Counted from the stretch's first letter, positions 48,819 to 60,689 are shown. The stretch: DNA of 64,000 nt from Phaeotremella fagi (GCA_001599715.1 BCHU01000004.1:1302001-1366000), one strand, 5' to 3'. Translations and numbers: made by a program. The notes: generated by a model from the letters alone, not told the origin.

Positions 48819-51176
48819 TCACGATGTCGAACCAGAATTGGAGTTGAAATTCATTACAGATTTCTCGAAACCCAATCCGTCGAATTGTTGATTAATCTGA
48901 TAATCAGAAGATTGATTTTGACGATTAAATCCACCATGAGCGTTATCGTTTGGATGTCCATTCCCATTCCCATTCCCATTGGTGTTGGTACTCCAATAAG
49001 AAGGTGGTTGTTCACCATAAACCAAACCTTCGTATCCGTCATGAACACTGCCGTTGACTATCGATTCACCGTCTACACTTTCTGAACCTTCTTCCTTAGC
49101 CCTCTTGGCTTTAGCTTTCCTACCTGGTCTACCTTCATCTGGTATACCAGATTGTACCGTCCACCAACCACCTTTACCACCAGTGTCATCAGGTACACCA
49201 TCGATTTTATTAACTCTAACAAACATTTTCCTGGAACACAACAAAGTAAGTCTCAAGTTTCAAAACATCAAATCTTGTTTCACTCACTTTAGACTCAAAT
49301 TATGTCTAATAGAATTCTGCCATCCAGCAGTTTTCTTTTCATCCAAAGTCTTGAAGAACGGGAATCTATTCGCGATACTTGAATAAATCTGGGCCAATTG
49401 TAATTTATTGTCCGGAGCGCATTCTATGGCATAACGAATCATTTCATGATAAGGATGAGGCGGTTTACAATCCACACCTGGATTTTCACCGTTGGTAGGT
49501 AACTCGTTATGATTAGTTTTACGTGGTTGAGTAGGTTGTTGAGGTTGAGATTGTGATTGAGATTGAGATTGAGATTGTGAAACACCAGGAATCATTGGTG
49601 AAGTGAAAGAACCTGAACCGGAGGCTGAAGATGTTGGTGCAGCTCTATGACCGGGTAACCAAGGACTTTGTGAGATGTGAGGTATAGATGTTGACGCAGC
49701 GTCTTCTTCAGATATCGGTAAAGATGTGTTGGATTCGTCATCAACCGCCACGAGCATGTCATCGATATCTTCTTGAACCTGAGGTAAATATCTAACAGGT
49801 GACAAGGTAGCTCTGGAATATCTAGGATTCATGATTTCCCTAGCGTTAACAGCACCACCAATAGTTCTACGTCTTTTATGAGCGGATCTGCCAAGTACAG
49901 AACCGATTGGACTGCCTTCAACAGCTTCAGCTGCTGCAAGTAAATCATGAAGTTTATCAGGTGTTGAGGCCCGTCTCCTTTCTGGACTGGCTGAACGTCT
50001 TCGTTTCCTATGATCAAACGAATCACAGATCTGAGCTAAAGCGTACGAAGGCGCTGTAGCTTCAGGTAAAGGTCTTGGTTTACCCATAGGAGTTTTCTCA
50101 GTCGCAGCGACGATTTCTGCGAATTCGTCAAGAACCGATCGAGCTGGTGTACCGGGGAGTAAACGTCTGGATGAAGATATGGGAGAAACGAGAGTTGATT
50201 GAGGTGGACTTCTGGAAGTTGATTGTATAGGGTTCGAACGTGGGAAATCATCTTCTGAATCTTTTCCGTGCCAGACCAAACCTCTTATCATCGGTGGTTC
50301 AAGGGATGTTGAACTTGGATAATCCCAATGTGATCTTGGGAAAGCTACCGTGACAGCCCTAGATAATTCTTCTGATTCCGGAACCCGAGGGAATCGTTCG
50401 AGGAGCAAACGACGGACAGCGATGAGTGACATTGTAGGTGTCACTACACTGTGAGGCTGAGGGAGGTGATGGAAGTTTGTTCGTAGCCTTTGGATATCAA
50501 TAAATTGACCACAATTTTTATATGACTAAACTCACCAAGAGATCAGATCAACACTCGCACCATTTCTCAAAACCATCTTAGCCTCGAACGGAGGAGCCAG
50601 AGCGGTTTGTTGTCGTTGTCTTTCCCTTTCTCTAGCAATAGGCAGATCATCATCATCATCATTATCGACGTCTTCCTCATCGAATAACTTTCTTTCAATC
50701 TTAGAAGCGTCACTAGCTAAACCACGTTCTGATCTACCATACTCGGATCTACTGTATTCACCAGGTCGATAAGGTGAATAAGGAGTATGTTGATTTGAAA
50801 GGTAACGTGAAGAAGAATGATCAAAGGAAGGTGGGAAACGAGTTGAATAGGAAGTGGATGGTGAACCGTTAGATGGTGAGAGTGAAACTGGTGTTGGTAG
50901 TGTTCTACTGATTTTTTTAGGTGAAGGACGATGAGGTGAGAGCTGATTGAGGTGTTAAAGAGATATCTTAAAAAAGTATGTATTCAATTAACTTACCCGA
51001 CCGGATTCTCTAGCTTTACCTCGTTCGTCTCTGAACCAATTTCTAACACTTGTATTAGACCAACCAAGTTGTCTACCGAATTCAGCTTGTTTCTCCGGTG
51101 AAGGGAATTGATCTTTCTCGAAAACCTGTCGTAAAACCGTTGATGCGTCAACGGATGAATTTTTGAAGGATGGCAT
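48819..51176 (-). CDS. Homeodomain plus forkhead transcription factor
   Basis: Nuclear regulator with two different DNA-binding domains. Exon 1 encodes an N-terminal homeodomain: [28 protein letters not shown], then [17 protein letters not shown]. Trp48, Phe49 and Arg53 are kept, but the near-invariant Asn51 is Asp. Intron 1 (GTAAGT...TCAG) leads to [20 protein letters not shown] and an acidic stretch ([14 protein letters not shown]). A 48-nt intron near 50526-50573 completes a Trp codon and continues in frame to [15 protein letters not shown]. The forkhead domain is [20 protein letters not shown], then [20 protein letters not shown], then [19 protein letters not shown] and GKGGWWTV. The tail is Asn/Gly-rich. 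In-frame junctions at each intron support a single gene, though a cDNA is needed to exclude two. Confidence 0.82.
48960..48986. repeat. CCCATT hexamer microsatellite in coding sequence
   Basis: Four to five copies of a CCCATT hexamer encode an alternating Asn-Gly run near the C-terminus of the homeodomain-forkhead protein. Length variation here would stay in frame. Confidence 0.6.
49549..49580. repeat. TTGAGA hexamer microsatellite (Ser-Gln run)
   Basis: Five or so near-identical hexamers encode alternating Ser-Gln residues between the central region and the forkhead domain. In-frame and likely length-variable between strains. Confidence 0.6.
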
Positions 51177-52299
51177 AATGTGCGGATTGAAGGTTTAAGA
51201 TGAGGTGGTGATGAGGAGCAGTTGATATCTTTGGTAGCTAGCTGTTTGGGAAGAAAGGTTTGATGGTTAGTACATGATTAAATGTTTGGTAATGGATCGA
51301 ATGGAAGTGGTAGAAAGGATTGAGAAGTAAGGAGGAGTAAGACAATGAAGGCAGGGAGCTGAGGATGCAATGTTCCGTCCAATAGTATTAGGACTCACCT
51401 TTCAAAACCAATCCATACAAGACAGCAAAGAACGAATCCGATGTCGATGTCAGAGCTCAAAAAGGTTGTATGTATAGATTTAACTAAAGATGATAGATAG
51501 TGGGAAACAAGGTAGTGAGACAAAAACTAGGATAAAATATACCAGCCTACAAACTACGTATGGGCAGAATACGGGAGTTTTTTCGATTAATTTGTGTTGA
51601 CAAAGAGGTTAAAAAAGGCGGTTCAAGGTCTCCGTTGTTTACAGTATCTTTTGTAGATGGGGGATGTATGGAGTGTGGATGTATGTAGTTGTATGTATGT
51701 AAGATGAGGTATGAGATGGGATGTATGTAAATAAAGGATTCTACGGTCCAATGTCCATATTGTATTGTTGTTCCAGACGTCCCTGATTATTGTCAACATT
51801 TTATGTGGTGTCTTTTATTATCACTGAGTCATTCTCAAAGGTCCAATCAGATCTCGACACAACCCTCTCCCTATCAAAAGTAGTGTAAAACCCACGTCCA
51901 ACTATTATTTCAATCTCAACTAGACAGTTATTGTAATCTCAACCGTCCAATTCAGCCATCCATCTTAAACAACCATCTCTTGATATCTTGATGATCTACC
52001 TCGAATCCATACTAGTAACCTTTTGACTATCAAATTAATAGCGTAAACAAATCACTACTTAAGCTGGCACTGCCACTTTTCTTTTCCGCAGCAGTTCAAA
52101 AGTAGTCCTTCCGCCACAACGTCATTTCTAACGTCTACGTATCCGTCAAGTCTTAAAGTATGCATGTATACTGTACGTATGAAAACGAAAATCATAACTT
52201 AACTGTACAAACAAACAACAAGTAACGAACAACGAATCCCAACTCTAATGCCCCATCTAAGACTAAGAAATCCCAAAAATAAAGTGAAACCAAAAACAC
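51177..52299. promoter_or_regulatory. Long upstream region of homeodomain-forkhead gene
   Basis: About 1.1 kb between the homeodomain-forkhead start and the end of the type II membrane protein gene. Contains ATGTATG-rich tracts around 51667-51730. No open frame is supported. The unusual length for this compact window suggests a complex promoter or long 5' leader. Confidence 0.4.
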
Positions 52300-54647
52300 C
52301 TAAGTCCCATCAAAAGTAACCCCAACATCCCCCCAAGCGTTATTGACAATCAACCCATTNCCCCNCCCCTCCGAGCCACTCTGAACTTCCATCGGTGACT
52401 CAAACTCATCCGACCAATAACAAGCTCCCGTCAGAACACTGAAAGAGTTGTTCGACTGACTAGCGTTGAACCCGTTACTCGAATAAAACGGATCTGAGAA
52501 ATCAATAGGTCCAACAGAGATTTGTCGTAATCGATCCCAACCCTGTGGATCCTGTGAACTTGAGATTTTAGGAGTCGGTAAGCGAACTTGACCCCAGAAA
52601 TTCCTTATTGCAAATGGTCCAATGTAATTTGGATGCATTGAGATATCGACGGCTCCTTGACCGTTGGTTATTTCAGCTACTAGGGCAGTGTTGGGTGATT
52701 GGTGGAGATACGATATCGTTACTGGTCCATCAGAATTCATGAACGTCGTCATCACTTCGTGTCCTGGTATGAGAGGTGTTGATCCAGCATTTAACGTGTA
52801 AACTCGCTTCAGAATCGTGTTGTCGTTGGCGGTCCTGGCACGTAATGACTTGGATAGTGATCTTCCAGGGAAGAGAGATGGTGTGGGAAGTGAAGTAGAA
52901 TTATCTGTACTGGTCGGGTCGAACAATATTAAATCGGAAATAATAGCTCCACTGTACAGATATCAATACCAGTCTTTCCTAAAACTAAAAAGAACCTACT
53001 TTGAAGTGTTCAAACTCAATCCATCACTAACATTGAATAAACCTCTTATCGACCCGTCATTAGTAGCCACACTGATATTGGCAGCAGCAAGGTAACCAAC
53101 ATTGACACCACCATGATTCATGTTAATAGAGTAGTTACCGAAATCAACCACTTTTTTCATATCACCGAAACGAATTGACATGTGGTCGGCAGCAATCGAT
53201 AACGCAGGTACATAATTTGGTGGAGGTGGTAGACGAACCACGATATGTAGCGTTGGCAATTGATTTGGATCGAGTAAACTGGGATTTGAAATTTTACTGT
53301 CGGTTTGTATGGGAGTCTAAAAGGGTGTGATCGATGAGCATGGCCCACGTAGATTGTTGCTTAACTTACATAAATGCCAACTCCAACTTGATCTTTTCGG
53401 ACCATTTCACAAACACGCATTAAAGAATTGATATCTTGGTCACCACTATATCTGATGACAACGTCAACCTGAACACCATTCGTACTCGTCGTCAGATCTG
53501 TTGGACCGTCTGAACCGATAAACTCAAGTGTTCCGGTGGAACCTAAACCCCTTGACACGAAATATAATCCTTCTGTAGAATTGAGATCCAGGTTGAACGT
53601 AGCCAATGTAAGACTGTTCGATGGATACGGGACAGATAAAACGTTGAAAGGTGAGGTTGAACTGTTGAGTGATGTGAACTGATTGCAGATTGTCATGTTT
53701 CCGTCTGTTTTACTTGGTCCGTCCTATGGAGTGTCAGTCGGGAACGAAGCCAGATCACGTCCTGTAACTCACCCTTGAAGCCACATATGTAAGATTAGTA
53801 TCAACCGGCTAAAAGTGGATGTTAACAACAACAACACAGTAAGTACACTGTTACTTACAGTCCACTGCATAATCTTTCTACCGTTCTGACCCTGATCATC
53901 CCAGGAGGTAGTAGTCTGATTACTTTTAATGAAACCAGCCTTAAACCCTAAGAGCAATCCAACAACCAATCCAATCCCAATGAGCAACAAGGCCACCGTA
54001 GCCTGAATCCATCTTTTATATCTTCGTATAAATTTCTTAACTTTCGTCGGTAAAGGGATATCACTTAACGACGGGATAACGTTGTATATAGGTAAACCAA
54101 AAAACCGTGAACTTTCCTTGTTGTTTGATTTTTTAGATTTATTGGAATTAGTCTCCCATAATTTTGACGTTGATCCGTGAACAGGTGGAGAAGAATTATT
54201 TTGTAAAGTCGTCGAGGGACTTAACATCGGTTCTGATGAATTGAGATTAAGATTGAGATTGTTGGTATTAACATTTGAAAACGGTAAAAAACCGTTGCCA
54301 GTTGGTGTAAGAGATTGACTAGAAGAGGTAGGTGAAGGATGAGAATTAGATCGAAGGGGTAAAGCAGGGATGGTGATTTGCGGAGGAAATCGATTTTGAG
54401 ATTCGAATCTATCATCGAAAACGTCGAGACTCAACGAAGGTTGACTGGAAGATCCTGACCATCTTTGTCTCGACAGACGACCTTCATACGGTGGTAACTG
54501 TTCACCACGCCATTCATCGTGTATATATCCAAATCCTGATGTGTTTCTTCGATGAGCTTCAGGTGGATGTTGGAGATCTAACGATAACGTTGATTCGGAT
54601 GACGCGTAGATGTTTGGATCCTTTTCTGGATCTGGTGGAATGATCAT
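52300..54647 (-). CDS. Type II membrane protein of unknown function
   Basis: A disordered, Ser/Asn/Pro-rich cytosolic N-terminus of about 200 residues leads to a basic patch (KVKKFIRRYKRW) and one membrane helix at residues 213-235 (IQATVALLLIGIGLVVGLLL G). The large C-terminal region is Asn/Ser/Thr-rich with many NxS/T sites and beta-strand-like sequence: LYFVSRGLGSTGTLEFIGSD, then VQVDVVIRYSGDQD, then FGNYSINMNHGGVNVGYLAA. The positive-inside rule puts it in the lumen or outside the cell. This layout is common in conserved basidiomycete proteins of unknown role at the cell surface; I cannot assign a function. Introns are near 52950-52995, 53317-53370, 53723-53775 and 53812-53860. Two undetermined bases (52360, 52365) fall in codons near the C-terminus. 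Confidence 0.78.
52360..52365. other. Undetermined bases within coding sequence
   Basis: N at 52360 and N at 52365 in a C-rich tract. They leave two residues unresolved in the lumenal tail of the membrane protein; the frame is not otherwise disturbed. Confidence 0.95.
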
Positions 54648-55611
54648 TCTAAGTTGATTTCGACTTTGAGTTGTGGTTTCTTGACTATCAGAGTATTAAG
54701 GTTATATACAAATGGAAAGATCTAGAGTAGTGAAGATATCAAGGGGGGGAAGGGGATAAAGTTTGTTGCCAAGGAAGCTGTGTTGTGTCACTGCATAATC
54801 GAGATCGATCACCCTCTTTTTGTTGTTTCGATTTTTAGTGTTGTTTTTGGTCTCCGAGTGATCTATCTATCTGATTGATCACTGTGTTGATAGTACACCT
54901 ACAGATATGGTATAGTTATAAGCTGTAGGTAGAATGATAATGTTATATATACATAAGAGAGCACCATCCCATTTTCAGCTTTGCGGTACATATGTAATGT
55001 CTCAAATGTTAGGCATGCTATCAATGTTGATTTAGGCGCGCATCAGTTTCTCGTCCATGTCATTTGTGGCACCTCCCTGAACCAGATGTTACCGTCAAAA
55101 CAAACTCTCTAACATCCCTATAATCCGTATGAAACAACAAAATCAGCTCTAAGGATTCTCTACAAGCTAATTTCTCATAATTAAACTCAAAACGGTCATC
55201 CAAGGGTGAAATTGAACTCTTCCATCAGGATCTAATCATGACGTTCCCATGTTCTCACATCCATCGAATTACTCCCTAAATCACGTTCAGTACTGTAATC
55301 TACAGTACATCAGATTGACCGGTACATACAACAAATATCATTAATCTCTTCCACCCCTACGTCTGAAATTGATTCTATCCCTTAGAAAATCAGGAGAGCC
55401 CTCCGTTAATTCCTTTGAGTACCTTTGGTCTCATAATCAATTCCACAACAAAGGTATGAATTCTTGATCCTCTCCATATATCTGTCAGATCTAAAAAACA
55501 ATTCGGGATCTCCATTCTCATTTTTCTCTTTGTTTTGTTTTTATAATTTTTGAATCCACACTTGAGAACAATCTTTATACCGATAATTGTGATTGACTAT
55601 ACTTGGCTGAA
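54648..55611. promoter_or_regulatory. Divergent upstream region, membrane protein / kexin-repeat protein
   Basis: About 960 bp between two divergent genes. Contains runs of T near the right end (55516-55550) and several TATATA-like stretches (54940-54950). No supported open frame. Confidence 0.4.
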
Positions 55612-56738
55612 ATGAGAATCATCACCGTTACCCAACTTTTCGTTGCGATGGTTTCAATAGGAATCGCTAGAGCATGTTGGTATTCGGTATATCTTGAGAA
55701 TCCTAACGATTTCTATCAGAGATTTCAAGCCTGTAACGTAAGTTTCCTTATTTCAGATTATCATTTTTTTACCATCAACTGATAATCGTGTCCATACAGT
55801 GTGAAGGTGTGGGATACGGAAAAGGGAACTATGCTCAATGCTGTACTCCCCTCATTGTCCCCTCTGGCCAACATAGCGCTGCCACACCATCGGTCTGTTA
55901 TCAAGTAGCCCAATCAGTTGGTGCGACGTCCATCAATTCTTGGATTCCAACTACTGCCCCACCCACTACTACCACCCCACCCCCAACTAACTATCCAACC
56001 GGTACACCCTCCTCACCCGCTTCACCCACTACACCTCCACCGACATCTTGTGACGCCACATCCTGGGTAACCACCACAACAACAACTTCATGTACCACAA
56101 CCCCAACTTGCGTCACCACCACCATCACACCATGTCAATGTCAAACCTCCTCCGCAAACGCTATCTCAACCACCACCCCGTGGCAAGGTGATATCCCTCC
56201 ATCAAACTATGCAGGCGGTTACAAACGAGGTGAAAATTGCGTTTGCGAGACGACATCATCAGCCAACGCTGTTTCAACCACTTCTCCATGTTCGACTACT
56301 ACCCCTTGGCAAGGTGATATCCCCCCAACAGGCTATACAGGTGGTTATAAACGTGAGACGATCCCTACTATCCGTGCTGGTAAATTCAACAACAGAAAAC
56401 TTCCTCCTCCAGGCTACGACCATTCTTATAAACGTGAATTTGGTTTTGGTCATATCCCAAGAAACGCTCCGACAACTTGTATCTCTACTACTACAGTCGC
56501 TACAGATAATTGTACACCGACATCAACGCCTTGTACGGTTACAGTCACTGCTACACCCACCACACCTAATACACCTACTACATCGAGTGCGGCGGCTGTA
56601 TCGACAGAAACGCAAGACTGTAGTGAGGCTTCAAGTGCTAATGCCGTGTCTACTGGTACACCTTGGCAAGGTGATATTCCACATTCAGGGTATACAGGTG
56701 GATACAAACGTGCTGAAGAGACTCCGAGGGTCGAGTGA
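55612..56738 (+). CDS. Secreted Thr-rich protein with KR-terminated repeats (candidate kexin-processed peptide precursor)
   Basis: A 354-residue secreted protein in two exons (55612-55737 and 55800-56738; 62-nt intron). Residues 1-21 (MRIITVTQLFVAMVSIGIARA) are a signal peptide. A short Cys-containing region follows (CWYSVYLENP, CNCEGVGYGKGNYAQCC, VCYQVAQSV), then a Thr/Pro-rich, probably O-mannosylated stretch. The C-terminal half holds repeated units that end in the dibasic Kex2 cleavage pair: TPWQGDIPPSNYAGGYKR, TPWQGDIPPTGYTGGYKR, LPPPGYDHSYKR and TPWQGDIPHSGYTGGYKR. The three near-identical units are preceded by SSANA(I/V)ST. Kexin-processed repeat proteins are known in fungi; that this is one is inferred from the KR pattern. 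No CaaX box, so it is not a farnesylated basidiomycete pheromone. A structural cell-wall protein is the main alternative. Confidence 0.75.
56137..56711 (+). repeat. Imperfect repeats encoding KR-terminated peptide units
   Basis: Units ending at 56228, 56354, 56434 (shorter, diverged) and 56711. The first, second and fourth share about 17 of 18 residues before KR, but differ at many third codon positions, showing that the peptide rather than the DNA is conserved. Confidence 0.75.
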
Positions 56739-56876
56739 TGATGTTTTTGTAAATTGTACTTGTAATACTTGGACATTTGAGAATGCCACAAAAAGCTGTT
56801 TACGTAATATAAAATGCTCACATATAACGTACTGTCTAAATGATTTCCTTTGTTGATACCTCTCGTTGTACATATT

Positions 56877-58111
56877 ATGCAACCATTAAAACGTAAACTA
56901 CAACCATGGGCAACAGCGTCAACATCCACACCTTCATCCCCATCACCCGGTATGATAGGTAGTCCAAACGTGAAATCTGAACCGATGGATCCAGATCAAA
57001 AAAGATTCAAGCCAAGTAGTAAGTCGTGAGATCACAGATCACTCAGAGTGCTTAATCTTCCTCTTCGTCAGATTTAAGTAATCTATCTGTTACGGGTAGT
57101 CATGGGATGTTCAGAGATTATCGTACAGCAGCGAATGAGCTGTATTTTCAATTGAAGGTTGGTTGGATAGTTCTTTAAGTGTCTGTTGTTTATGATTGTT
57201 GACGTGAGAATAGAAAACTATGACTCTGGCCAGATTAGAAGCTTATGTTCGTGTTCAAGAGAGTAGTCCTGAGTTAAATGCTGAAGAGGTGTTGAATCAA
57301 TTGAAGAAATTGGAGAGAGTCACTTATAACGAAATAAATGAAGTTTTCGAATACAAGGTAAATAATTCTCGTCAATCCAAAAGAGTATCCTATCTAACCT
57401 CGCTTTCAAGCCTGAGGTAGTTCTAACAACTGAACCCCAACTTCGAACCTTCATACGAACCAACTCAACACCCTCCAAAGGCGTCTCAATGAAATCCATT
57501 CGAGAAGCTATGCCGACCTGTGGGAATTTCCTAGAAACGTTAGAAGAGAAAGGTGATATCCTGATTATGAGGGGTTTACAACATAATCTATTCAAAGATT
57601 TACCTTTACCGAAACTTGGTCGTAAGAATTTTAATGGTGTGGGGATAATGGAGGGTGGGGTTGGGAGGTTTAAGAACGTTTTCTGGGATGAGATTAGGGA
57701 GAGGGGGAGAGGTGGTAAAAAGGTTGATGAGGGTAGGTCTGTTTATCTTTCCGTTCAGATCAATTTTTAACACGAACGGTTAGAATTCATTTTCATGTGG
57801 GCAGACGTTCCAATAGCGGAAACAGACGATATCACGAAACTCCTTGCTGAACGTAAGTCTCGAACTCGAATTTATCGACTGACATCGTCGAAGAGGATCT
57901 GGGAGCATCGTCGGCTGTCCCACTTGCACCCAAAGTCGCACCATCGGGACCGATCAAGAAGAAAAAATCTTCAAAGAGGGCAATGAAAGTTACCAACACA
58001 CATATGAAAGCTTTCGTGAGTTTTGTTTATTTTATTGCGGTGTGTTGGATTGGTTAAACTGACGGTTTGCAGGGAATCGATTTTTCGAAAGACTACGAAC
58101 GTCCTTCATAG
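56877..58111 (+). CDS. TFA2: TFIIE beta subunit
   Basis: General transcription factor that helps load TFIIH at RNA polymerase II promoters. The N-terminus is basic and Ser/Pro-rich. The winged-helix core is seen in LARLEAYVRVQESSPELNAE EVLNQLKKLERV, then YNEINEVFEYKPEVVLTTEP QLRTF, then IREAMPTCGNFLETLEEKGD ILIMRG. The C-terminal basic helix region is KKKKSSKRAMKVTNTHMKAL GIDFSKDYERPS, which is diagnostic of TFIIE-beta. The ATG at 56877 starts MQPLKRKLQPW. Introns are near 57020, 57158, 57358, 57733, 57853 and 58016. Confidence 0.92.
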
Positions 58112-58307
58112 AACTGATAGTCTTTCACACATGTGAAAGCTTGTGTGATTCTTTTCAGGATAGGAAGGATTAGTGGACGGTTTGAATTGAATCAAATTTC
58201 CATGGATTACGAGCAGCGTTCATAGAATTGGACTTTTTTCCAAGGCTGAAAATATCTTGTACACCAATCATCATATGTAGCTATAACATTGCAAACTCTG
58301 CTTAACA

Positions 58308-60689
58308 TCAATTTTCACCTCTCACAAAAAAGTCATCATAAACCTCATAGGGGTACGCCTTATCCTTCTCTACTCCATCAAACCAATCTACATTGTGTTC
58401 ATCAACCGAACTTTCTTCTGACCAAGAATCCCCATCCCCATCTATCTCAACAAACTCTGAAACTGCTTTTTTGGCTAGCTGAGATTCACTGTCCCTCTCA
58501 TCAAGTTTTGAAATCTCATCCAAGGTTAATCGATCTCTATGATGATTTTTGAAAACATTCATATAATCCTTGAGTTCATCATCGCACGGCTCATTACTGA
58601 CCGTTGGTAGTTTAGTGAGCTCAACACCAGTCTTGAAATGGCCACCAAAACGACTGGTCAATCCAGCATAATGATCAATTGGTCCCAGCCAGTGTTCAGG
58701 ATGGTCTATCCCCCAAAACATCTGTCTCCATTGATGCATTGTCCTGTCTTTCCGTTTATCATCTGTAGACTCAATATTCTCTTGTTCTTGCTTCTTATTC
58801 GGATAAAACCTTTTTGTCTTGCGCTCAGCCAACTCCCACTCACTACTGTCGATCTCGTTCTCCTTACACCACTCAAGGAAATCTTGCTCGTTGTCAAATT
58901 TCCTTGTTTCAAGATCTAGCATTCTGAGCATTTCGCTCCTCTTTTTGTTGAATTCCGTTTCTGTTTCTTGTTCATTTGTGATTGCTGTTTCTTGGATACT
59001 CGGGGAGCCAAGTGCGTGATCTGGTGAATGGATTGATTTCCCTTTATCTCCCTTCATGCTTTTGGCTTTTTTTTCATCTTGATCGGCTGATATGACCATT
59101 GCTACACGTTCTGAAACCCACTCTTGGATTGAGTTTGATTGTCGAGTTGTCTGTGTCTTGAGTGAATTGTATCTATCAAGATGCTCTTGATAAGTCTGTC
59201 GATTCATTTTGAGCAAATTTTCAGCCTCAGCCTGATTGTGAACAATCATTACCGAGGCTTCACTCATGATGACTCTAGCTCTGTACAACCTCATTGAAGA
59301 TGACAGGGATAACATCTCCAGCTCAATCTTATCCTCTGGGGTAAGATTGTAGCCTGTCATTTTGATGAACTTATCTACCTTTGACACTCCGACCGATTCC
59401 TCGTACTTGAATTTATTCGTCATTTCTTCCGCAATTGATCTCCCAGCATCCATCAAAAGTGATTTTCGATACCCGCAGATTGTATTGTTCAAAACGCAGA
59501 AATCTTCATATGTCGTAATCCTTGCACGGAAATAATCTGTTTTTGTCTTCTGAAGCTGGTCTTCTTCATCCTTGACAATTTTATTGGCTTGTTTGAAATA
59601 CCACCATGCAAGTTCTGTTGCAACATTATCAGGATGAACAGATTTCCAGTCTCTAGATTTCCAACAAGCCTCGATAGAATACCTCCCCCTCCAAAAGCTT
59701 CTCTTCATGCTATCAAAACGCGGTAAACACTCTGAAACGTCATCAGTAAATTTCCATAATTTCTCTAGTTGACTGGAATCCATCATTCCATAAGGTATGT
59801 TTCTTAGCTCCCCTAGTTCGTCAGGCTTTAGACCCTCCGGAGCTTCTTTCATCAATTCTAAAAACTGATTCCAACTCAGATCATGTGGTATGGTTGGATC
59901 AATTTCATTATCAATCAATATCTTGCCTTCTGATTCTGGTTCTTCTTCCCATTTACATCCTACAAACATTGATGCAAAAATTTCTTCTTCCGTGAGACTC
60001 CTTTCGTATCGGCATAACTGTGCTCCTTCAATAAACATATCTCGAACAGATCTCATTTCAGAATCAAGATCCGCTTGATATTGTTCAAACCATGATTGTT
60101 GTCTCAAAGAGACATTTTGGAATTTATCGATTATTTGACGTCTACTATAATTCTGGGTTGCTATTGACATGCACAAGACTTGGTATGATACCTGGCTTAA
60201 ATCTCCAATTTGCGAGAGATATCTTTGTTGATTTGCTATAGCTTCTTCCAAAGCAACTTCCTTCTTTGATTCTACAATGAGCTGTTTTCTAGCTAGTTTC
60301 ATCCCTTTCTTGTCAGACTTGTCATTTTTCTGAATTGTGAGTTTTTTGATAGCCTTCTTGACACCAGTGTAGTCTTCCCAATTTGAATTCAAAGACTCTC
60401 TGATTTCTCGAGACACTTTCAGGAATTGATCGAAAATATCTTTACCTTTTTCAGTGGTTTTGTGCATGGGTTCGTTGTCGTCAACATCCCAAAAATGTCG
60501 TTGCCCAACTGAACAAGGGCTTGTAAAAGGTTGATTATTTACCATTTCAAGCCCTTTGGGCTTTTTCTCTAATGTACCATAAGGGTGTTGTCGGGATTTG
60601 AAGGTTGCTCTGGTTTCGAAAGTACCGGTTGCGGTTGATATAACGGTGAGGGCGGTCGTAAATTTGAGTTCAGTGTTGATGGTCTCCAT
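58308..60689 (-). CDS. Family D unknown protein 1 (793 residues)
   Basis: Single-exon large soluble protein I do not recognise. The first 45 residues look beta-rich (TELKFTTALTVISTATGTFE TRATF), followed by long charged helices typical of coiled coils (KAIKKLTIQKNDKSDKKGMK, then LIVESKKEVALEEAIANQQ; DRYNSLKTQTTRQSN). The C-terminal part contains FWGIDHPEHWLGP, then TGVELTKLPTVSNEPCDDEL and an acidic end (EIDGDGDSWSEESSVDE). The C-terminal segment aligns loosely with the next gene (GGVQIEKYEDTISHPDGDVV) and with the partial gene at the right edge. No signal peptide or membrane helix. Two long exon-only neighbours contrast with the intron-rich genes of the rest of the window. Confidence 0.72.
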   Translation of the reverse strand: METINTELKFTTALTVISTATGTFETRATFKSRQHPYGTLEKKPKGLEMVNNQPFTSPCSVGQRHFWDVDDNEPMHKTTEKGKDIFDQFLKVSREIRESLNSNWEDYTGVKKAIKKLTIQKNDKSDKKGMKLARKQLIVESKKEVALEEAIANQQRYLSQIGDLSQVSYQVLCMSIATQNYSRRQIIDKFQNVSLRQQSWFEQYQADLDSEMRSVRDMFIEGAQLCRYERSLTEEEIFASMFVGCKWEEEPESEGKILIDNEIDPTIPHDLSWNQFLELMKEAPEGLKPDELGELRNIPYGMMDSSQLEKLWKFTDDVSECLPRFDSMKRSFWRGRYSIEACWKSRDWKSVHPDNVATELAWWYFKQANKIVKDEEDQLQKTKTDYFRARITTYEDFCVLNNTICGYRKSLLMDAGRSIAEEMTNKFKYEESVGVSKVDKFIKMTGYNLTPEDKIELEMLSLSSSMRLYRARVIMSEASVMIVHNQAEAENLLKMNRQTYQEHLDRYNSLKTQTTRQSNSIQEWVSERVAMVISADQDEKKAKSMKGDKGKSIHSPDHALGSPSIQETAITNEQETETEFNKKRSEMLRMLDLETRKFDNEQDFLEWCKENEIDSSEWELAERKTKRFYPNKKQEQENIESTDDKRKDRTMHQWRQMFWGIDHPEHWLGPIDHYAGLTSRFGGHFKTGVELTKLPTVSNEPCDDELKDYMNVFKNHHRDRLTLDEISKLDERDSESQLAKKAVSEFVEIDGDGDSWSEESSVDEHNVDWFDGVEKDKAYPYEVYDDFFVRGEN

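Noticed and set aside
55612..56738. Basidiomycete lipopeptide pheromone precursor
   Set aside because: The protein lacks a C-terminal CaaX box and is far too long; the KR repeats fit a secreted kexin substrate instead.
58085..58260. Weak repeat between the 3' end of TFIIE-beta and the following intergenic sequence (GTTCATAGAATTGGA-like)
   Set aside because: Similarity is short and patchy; not enough to call a duplication.
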